This document shows positions 59,432 through 64,000 of a DNA stretch of 64,000 nucleotides, one piece after another; position 1 is the first letter of the stretch, and each line of letters begins with the position of its first letter. The stretch covers positions 1 to 64,000 of the forward strand of contig JABYQS010000021.1 in the NCBI GenBank assembly GCA_022592435.1, written 5' to 3'. Made by a program: the position numbers and the translations under genes. The stretch is from Cerioporus squamosus. Lineage: Eukaryota; Basidiomycota; Agaricomycetes; Polyporales; Polyporaceae. Below the pieces are notes generated by a model, which made no database searches, was not told the origin of the DNA, and saw only the letters and a list, made by a program, of their open reading frames with translations.

Positions 59432-61791
59432 ATGCTCAGCAGACTTCTCATAGTCGCAGGTAGACACGCTCGTCTCTTCCCCCGTACTGTTCCCAGACTC
59501 GGAGGCTCTCTGTGCCCTCCGTACCGGCAGAGTTACATCCGACAGCGATCTGCGATGGAAATTGATCCTCCCAGCATTGGCGTCGCGGAACCCGCGTCCG
59601 CCGCGTCGAGTTTCAGCTTGAAGAGACCTCAAGAGAACGACGCACAAGACGATGGAACGGCGTCGAAAAGGCCCAAGGCTACGGAGACTGTGCCTGAGGA
59701 GAGTGGGAAAGTGACTACCCTCGAGGGAGAAGGCGGAGGGGAGGTCGCAGGCAGCGGAGAGGCCGCTGAAGCTGAAACCGCGGGTACGAAGGGCAAGGAA
59801 GGTAAACGTGGCGATGGGCAGAAGAAACAGAGGGGAAAGAAGGGCAAAGACAAGGAGTACGTCCGCAGTCGGCGTCGGGGCACGCGTCCTGAGGGAGAGG
59901 AGGCTCCTACCCCAGAGAACGGCGAGCCCAAGGCACCCCGGCTTCCCAAGAGACAGTGTGCGCTGCTCATTGGGTTCTGCGGGGACGGATACAACGGGAT
60001 GCAGATGTACGTCTCCACCTTCGTCGACGAACGCGTAAACGTGTTGAACGCGTCCAACCCATGCCAGCCAGCCGGACCCGAAGTTGCGCACCATTGAGGG
60101 AGTGCTGTTCGATGCCCTCATCAAGGTTGGGGCGGTCTCGCAGGACAACTCAGATAATCCGACGAAGGTGTGTCTGGTGGAGGCTCTCATGTACGAGCAC
60201 CCTCCTAAGCTAAGTTCATAATTCCCAGGTCAAGCTGGGGAGAGCTGCGCGCACGGATGCAGGGGTCCACGCCGCAGGGAACGTTGTTTCCATGAAGCTC
60301 ATCACTACAATACCTGGCGTGTCGGACCTCGTAGGGAGGATCAACGAGGAGCTGCCGCCAGAGATCAGATTATGGAGTATCGTACGTCTCAAGGTCTTCA
60401 TACCTATTCGCACGAGACTCACCATTTCACAGCTCCGAGTCCAGAACTCGTTCAACGCACGAACGTCTGTCCCATCTCCGTTCAATCGACTGGTCGCTCC
60501 GTTGACGATTATTCCGCCGACTCTGACAGGACATGCGACAGCCGCAAATATACGTATTTCTTCCCCTCGTATCTCATGATCCCGCCCAAACCGGGCAGCG
60601 GCTTGCACAACTCGCTCAAGGAACAAGGAGCAGAGTCTCATGACCATCCTTTCTGGGCCGACAACCAGGACACAAGCGCAGAGGATGACTTGAGGAGAAA
60701 GCGGGCGTATCGCATTACGCCAGAGCAGCTTGCCGCGCTCAGGGAGGCGGCGAAGAAATTCGAGGGATCCCACAACTTCCACAACTTCACGGTGGGGAGG
60801 GACTTCCGAGATCGCAGCTGTCAGCGGTTCCTGAAGTCTATCGAGGTAACCTTGCTCCTTTCCTCGTGGCACCGGCTCTTGTACTCATGTTCGTCAGATT
60901 CTGGATCCAGCGGTCTATGGTGATACAGAATGGATCGCAGTATTACTGCACGGCCAGAGCTTCATGTTACATCAGGTGAGGCATTTACGCTCACCGCATT
61001 GACCCCAGATAACTTACACCTTGATAGATTGTGAGTCGGCGATGTGATGGCGGCGCGTGCTGTTAGCTTACGCGCAATGGTCGTTGTCAGCGCAAGATGA
61101 TCTCCGCCCTTGTACTCTCATGTCGGACGGGCACACCGCCACATGTCATCGAAGAGGTACGTGAAACATCTCCTCTCTCCGGTCCGGAAGAAACCTAACA
61201 ACACCCCCCTGCTGCGTAGATGTACGGCCCACGTCAAGTGTTCATTCCCAAAATGCCCGCGCTTGGGCTCTTGCTCGAGTATCCCATATTCGAAAGCTAC
61301 AGCAAGCGCGTCGCCGGCGTGAACGAGAAGCTCCAGCCGAGCGACCCCGAGTACCGTCCGGCAATAGACTTCGAGGTGCACAGGGCGCAGCTGGATGACT
61401 TCAAGCAGCACCACATCTATTCCAAGATGCGCTCGATAGAGGACCAGTTCGGCATGTGAGTCATTCACTCCGATGCGTGGCTGATGAAGCTGCACATGGC
61501 TGACCCGTGTGTGTCCCCAGCTTCGACGGCTGGATCCGGTCAATCGACGCTTATGCTGGCAACGATCTGGGGTACCTCAACGCAAAGGGTGTCATTCCCG
61601 CAACAGCGGTCATCAAACGGGGCGAGTTCCGCGCGAACCCCTTCCGAGAGAAGAAGCGCTTCGATGCAACCTCGTTCCCTGCGGGTGCTGGTGCCGAGAA
61701 CGCTGCTTCCATCGAGGTAGAGGAGAGTTCCGAGGAGGACGAGGCGCAGCTACCGTTGAACAAGGAGGAGCTCGCAGATATGGAGGGATGA
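59432..61791 (+). CDS. PUS1: tRNA pseudouridine synthase PUS1
   Basis: Ten exons: 59432-60006, 60068-60167, 60229-60381, 60433-60464, 60530-60845, 60898-60975, 61028-61030, 61091-61156, 61220-61455, 61521-61791, giving 609 aa. PUS1 (TruA family) makes pseudouridine at several tRNA positions and in some snRNA and mRNA sites. The catalytic Asp is in GRAARTDAGVHA. FCGDGYNGMQ, FNARTSCDSRKY-like strand and FHNFTV are also seen. The segment FMLHQIRKM needs a 3-base exon for its Ile. The first ATG gives a basic, Arg-rich leader (MLSRLLIVAGRHARLF) resembling a mitochondrial targeting signal. A second ATG at 59555 would give a nuclear form with a Lys-rich stretch. A long charged linker and an acidic C-terminus flank the catalytic core. 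Confidence 0.92.
61028..61030 (+). other. PUS1: 3-base micro-exon (ATT) of PUS1
   Basis: The bases ATT are flanked by ttgatag on the left and gtgagt on the right, giving consensus acceptor and donor signals. The introns on each side are 52 and 60 bases. Skipping it would delete only the Ile of HQIRKM, a residue nearly invariant in TruA/PUS1 proteins. Confidence 0.8.
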
Positions 61792-61916
61792 GTGCGCGCT
61801 ATAACCGTCGTACATGCCTCAATCCCAACACCAGGTATCTAAGTTACAAGTTAAGTAATGCCCATGTTGTTGCAGCATTCACAATCCGATTCTACTTCCC
61901 GTGTCTTGAGCCGAGG

Positions 61917-62834
61917 TCAAGCATCGTCAGCACGAAGCACTCGGCCCCGCCAATTGCGTACAATAGGGATCTTCGACCGCGACCGCCATAGCCAGTCTGC
62001 TTCCAGCTCCGCGTCCGCCTCTGGGAATAGGACCTTCATCATCCGGAACCACTCGTCCTCCGGGCCGTACGTCATCCAGGTTGCCTTCAGCGCGTCCCAC
62101 GGCAGCGGCATCCACCCGGCATACTCCCAGTCAATGAGACATACGACGGTAGCCCCGAAGCGCCACCTCTGCAGACCCCCAGGCAGAATCAAGTTCTTCC
62201 GCAGGATGTCCCCGTGGCAGAATACAATGGGGACGTCGTCACGCTCGATGAGCGGTCGCAGCAGGGGTTGCAGCGTCTCCGCGTTCCATGAGCAACCCAG
62301 CCCGACCCAGAGCTGCTGGAAGAGATCCCGAGAGATGGTGAATATACGAGGGCTGTCTGCGAGCCATGGGACGCGCGGGTCTATTACTAAGGGTGCTCCA
62401 GACGCGAGGCATATCGGTCGCTGTCGGGCGTCGGTGATGGTCTGCTCGTGCAAGCGAGAGAACTGCTCCCGCAGCTGGGCAGCGAGCTGCGCCTTATCGG
62501 TTGCCGTGAGGTGACCCCATACGTCCGCGACACAGTTGCCTTCGATCCACGTCGTGAGGAGGTATGTTCTCCTCGCTTTGCAGCAAACATCTATGAATGT
62601 CGGGGTATGTATGCCGTGGAGGGACTCGACGAAGCGCAATGCGGCAGCTTCGTTTCCCGTTGGGTCGTCCGAGACCTTGAGGACGAAGTTGAACGGCAGG
62701 CGGTATATGCCGCTGTAGTGATGCTGGTTCCCGGACAGCGCGCTGAATTTGCATGGAAGGTTGTAGAGCACAGGCTTGAGTGCTTGGGGAACATAGAAGA
62801 GGTCCCGTCTGAGGACACTCATAAGCGGCCGCAT
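61917..62834 (-). CDS. Aminoglycoside-phosphotransferase-fold protein (APH/choline-kinase-like)
   Basis: A single open frame of 305 aa with ATG at 62834. Kinase-fold marks are FVLKVSDDP (ATP lysine), the catalytic HGDILRKNLIL (about 210-220) and metal-binding IDWEYAG (about 238). These are the Brenner motif and DFG-like motif of the APH superfamily. Fungal genomes carry many such orphan proteins, thought to phosphorylate small molecules; they are not in themselves evidence of drug resistance. No intron is needed, unlike all other solid single-copy genes in the window. The last residues (RADDA) end 125 bases from the PUS1 stop, tail to tail. Confidence 0.82.
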   Translation of the reverse strand: MRPLMSVLRRDLFYVPQALKPVLYNLPCKFSALSGNQHHYSGIYRLPFNFVLKVSDDPTGNEAAALRFVESLHGIHTPTFIDVCCKARRTYLLTTWIEGNCVADVWGHLTATDKAQLAAQLREQFSRLHEQTITDARQRPICLASGAPLVIDPRVPWLADSPRIFTISRDLFQQLWVGLGCSWNAETLQPLLRPLIERDDVPIVFCHGDILRKNLILPGGLQRWRFGATVVCLIDWEYAGWMPLPWDALKATWMTYGPEDEWFRMMKVLFPEADAELEADWLWRSRSKIPIVRNWRGRVLRADDA

Positions 62835-63729
62835 GTTGACGTTGCGTACTGGAGGAGCTCAAGCTGCTAGCGGTTTACTACGGCCAACTCTGTCCGGCGT
62901 TAACCATCATCGCGGCTGTGGGTAGTATGGCATGATGGCTGATATGCCTGCTTCCTACGTATGCAGGTACATCCGAGCCAACGAAACCCTTCTACACAAC
63001 GGTCCAGCATGCAGTACGATCTCAGCACCAGGACTCGGACTCCGGGAACCAACTTCAAGTTGAAGTTCAAGAAGTCAATGGGGTTCGGCCAGATCGGACC
63101 GAAGCAGTGTTTGTTCCTATTTACCACGCGCCCGCGCGATATATAGCTTCAATTTTCGCCGACTGCGACGAGGAGTTCCTTGTCACCACTATCCTTACTT
63201 ACATCGTCCACAATCTCAACACATCTCCCAACGACTTTGGTGCGAATGCCCTTGTAGCGATCTCTGGAACGACCACAGTTCTAGTCGGCAAGTGCTTCCT
63301 GTCTTCATCTCTCTACCATCTATCTCTCGTCTCCGATATCATGGCCTCTTTCTGCCCGGGCAGTGCTTACACATCCACCCTGCATCGGTTCTGGTGAAGG
63401 GCCAAAAGGAATGGATCCGCTGTCTAATCAACAGTCGGATGGGCGACTTTCGGGAAGTGCTGGCTTCGGTACGCATGAAGCTTGTCATGGTTTTGCTCGC
63501 CCTACATCTATGTATTCCGCGCCTGTATGTTCGTATGTAGTGTAAATCAAGGCGTTGCAGTTGATTGGTTCACTTTGCGTACGGTCCTCGTCGAATGCAT
63601 CAGCGATATTATAGTGGATAGTGCTAGCGATACAGAACAAATCAAGGATGGTATCGAACGGTCAGACCAGTCAAGGATCAGCAAGGTAGAGGGGACGCGT
63701 GAGGAAGTCAACGAACACTCAGTCTCCCC
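62835..63729. other. Intergenic region
   Basis: About 900 bases. A plus-strand frame near 63107-63397 and two overlapping ones after it have no ATG-led, spliced or domain-bearing model that I can support. It presumably contains the promoter of the phosphotransferase-fold gene. Confidence 0.45.
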
Positions 63730-64000
63730 TTATGCACCAGCCCGCGCCCTTGCAAGCACGGCAGCAATGAGTCCAGGCACGTCGTTGGCTTGCAGATGGG
63801 CCCCAACGACGTCCTCGACATCCTCCGACAATCCTTCCACCTGTACCTCGCCCAACATCCTCGAGTTCGGCAGAAATAGCAGCTTAATGAAGACATGCCG
63901 CCGTTGCGGAGAACCATTCGGCGTGACAGCGTACGTCAGATGCAGCTCGTTCTCCGATTCGGAGTGTGCAGTCTCCAGGTCGAGGAGCGTGCGATGCAGC
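63730..64000 (-). CDS. C-terminal part of an unrecognised protein, cut by the right edge
   Basis: The minus-strand frame entering at 63999 is open for 89 codons to a TAA at 63730-63732. It reads like real coding sequence: ENELHLTYAVTPNG, then RHVFIKLLFLPNSRML and a regular acidic/hydrophobic helix pattern (VEDVVGAHLQAND, LIAAVLARARAGA). The alternating strand then helix pattern looks like a small globular C-terminal domain. I do not recognise the family. The rest of the gene lies outside the window. Confidence 0.6.
   Translation of the reverse strand, partial: LHRTLLDLETAHSESENELHLTYAVTPNGSPQRRHVFIKLLFLPNSRMLGEVQVEGLSEDVEDVVGAHLQANDVPGLIAAVLARARAGA

Noticed and set aside
58940..60190. 416-codon open frame on the minus strand across the PUS1 5' region
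   Set aside because: It is antisense to the well-supported first exon of PUS1, has no domain, and is explained by GC-rich codon composition.
63107..63397. 96-codon plus-strand ORF
   Set aside because: It starts without a clear context, has no domain, and no splicing extends it; kept as intergenic.
1..64000. tRNA or rRNA genes, CRISPR arrays, intact transposons or retroelements
   Set aside because: I looked for their typical sequences, terminal repeats and coding motifs by eye and saw none. A covariance-model scan could still find a divergent small RNA.

Overview
The window is nuclear DNA from a filamentous basidiomycete fungus, most likely an Agaricomycete. It is GC-rich and gene-dense, with genes on both strands. 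Almost every gene is cut by many short GT-AG introns, mostly 45-70 bases long. The best database-free clues to lineage are the two-BTB-domain protein family, the F-box protein with an LRR-like tail, the secreted GH127-type protein and the very small exons. Exon structures were rebuilt by hand, checking at each splice site that the reading frame is kept and that the joined protein matches the family. Where both hold, the models should be good to the base. No rRNA, tRNA, CRISPR array or intact transposon was seen.

Layout, left to right. (1) 0-11 kb: a possible zinc-finger gene leaves the left edge; a 20-bp tandem repeat follows; then the complete TEL1/ATM checkpoint kinase (11 exons, 3075 aa). 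(2) 11.4-14.1 kb, minus: a PAK/Ste20 kinase with a CRIB domain, convergent with TEL1. (3) 15.1-17.6 kb, plus: a PIF1-type DNA helicase. (4) 18.0-21.6 kb, minus: two tandem NmrA-like NAD(P)-binding paralogues separated by degenerate direct repeats. (5) 22.5-23.1 kb, minus: RNA polymerase II subunit RPB4. (6) 23.6-29.1 kb, plus: an amino acid transporter and an R3H-SUZ RNA-binding protein. (7) 29.8-32.8 kb, minus: an unrecognised proline/serine-rich protein and a small DUF202-like membrane protein. (8) 33.4-46.4 kb: an accessory-looking stretch with three related two-BTB proteins, a broken F-box gene, the intact 9-1-1 clamp subunit HUS1 and an unrecognised Ser/Pro-rich protein. Two of the BTB genes and the F-box gene look damaged. 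(9) 46.6-54.6 kb: a possible acetyltransferase remnant, xylulokinase, a short-chain dehydrogenase and a 21-exon secreted GH127-like protein. (10) 56.2-61.8 kb: methylenetetrahydrofolate reductase (minus) and the tRNA pseudouridine synthase PUS1 (plus) as a divergent pair. (11) 61.9-64 kb: a phosphotransferase-fold protein and the C-terminal end of an unrecognised protein at the right edge.

Functional links are modest. TEL1, PIF1 and HUS1 all serve genome maintenance but lie far apart with unrelated genes between them. BTB and F-box proteins are both typical substrate adaptors of cullin ubiquitin ligases. Xylulokinase and the GH127-like protein, which lie 2.4 kb apart with an SDR between them, both fit pentose and plant-polysaccharide use.

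The most striking structural observation is a 3-base exon in PUS1 (61028-61030). It supplies the isoleucine of the family's near-invariant HQIRKM motif.
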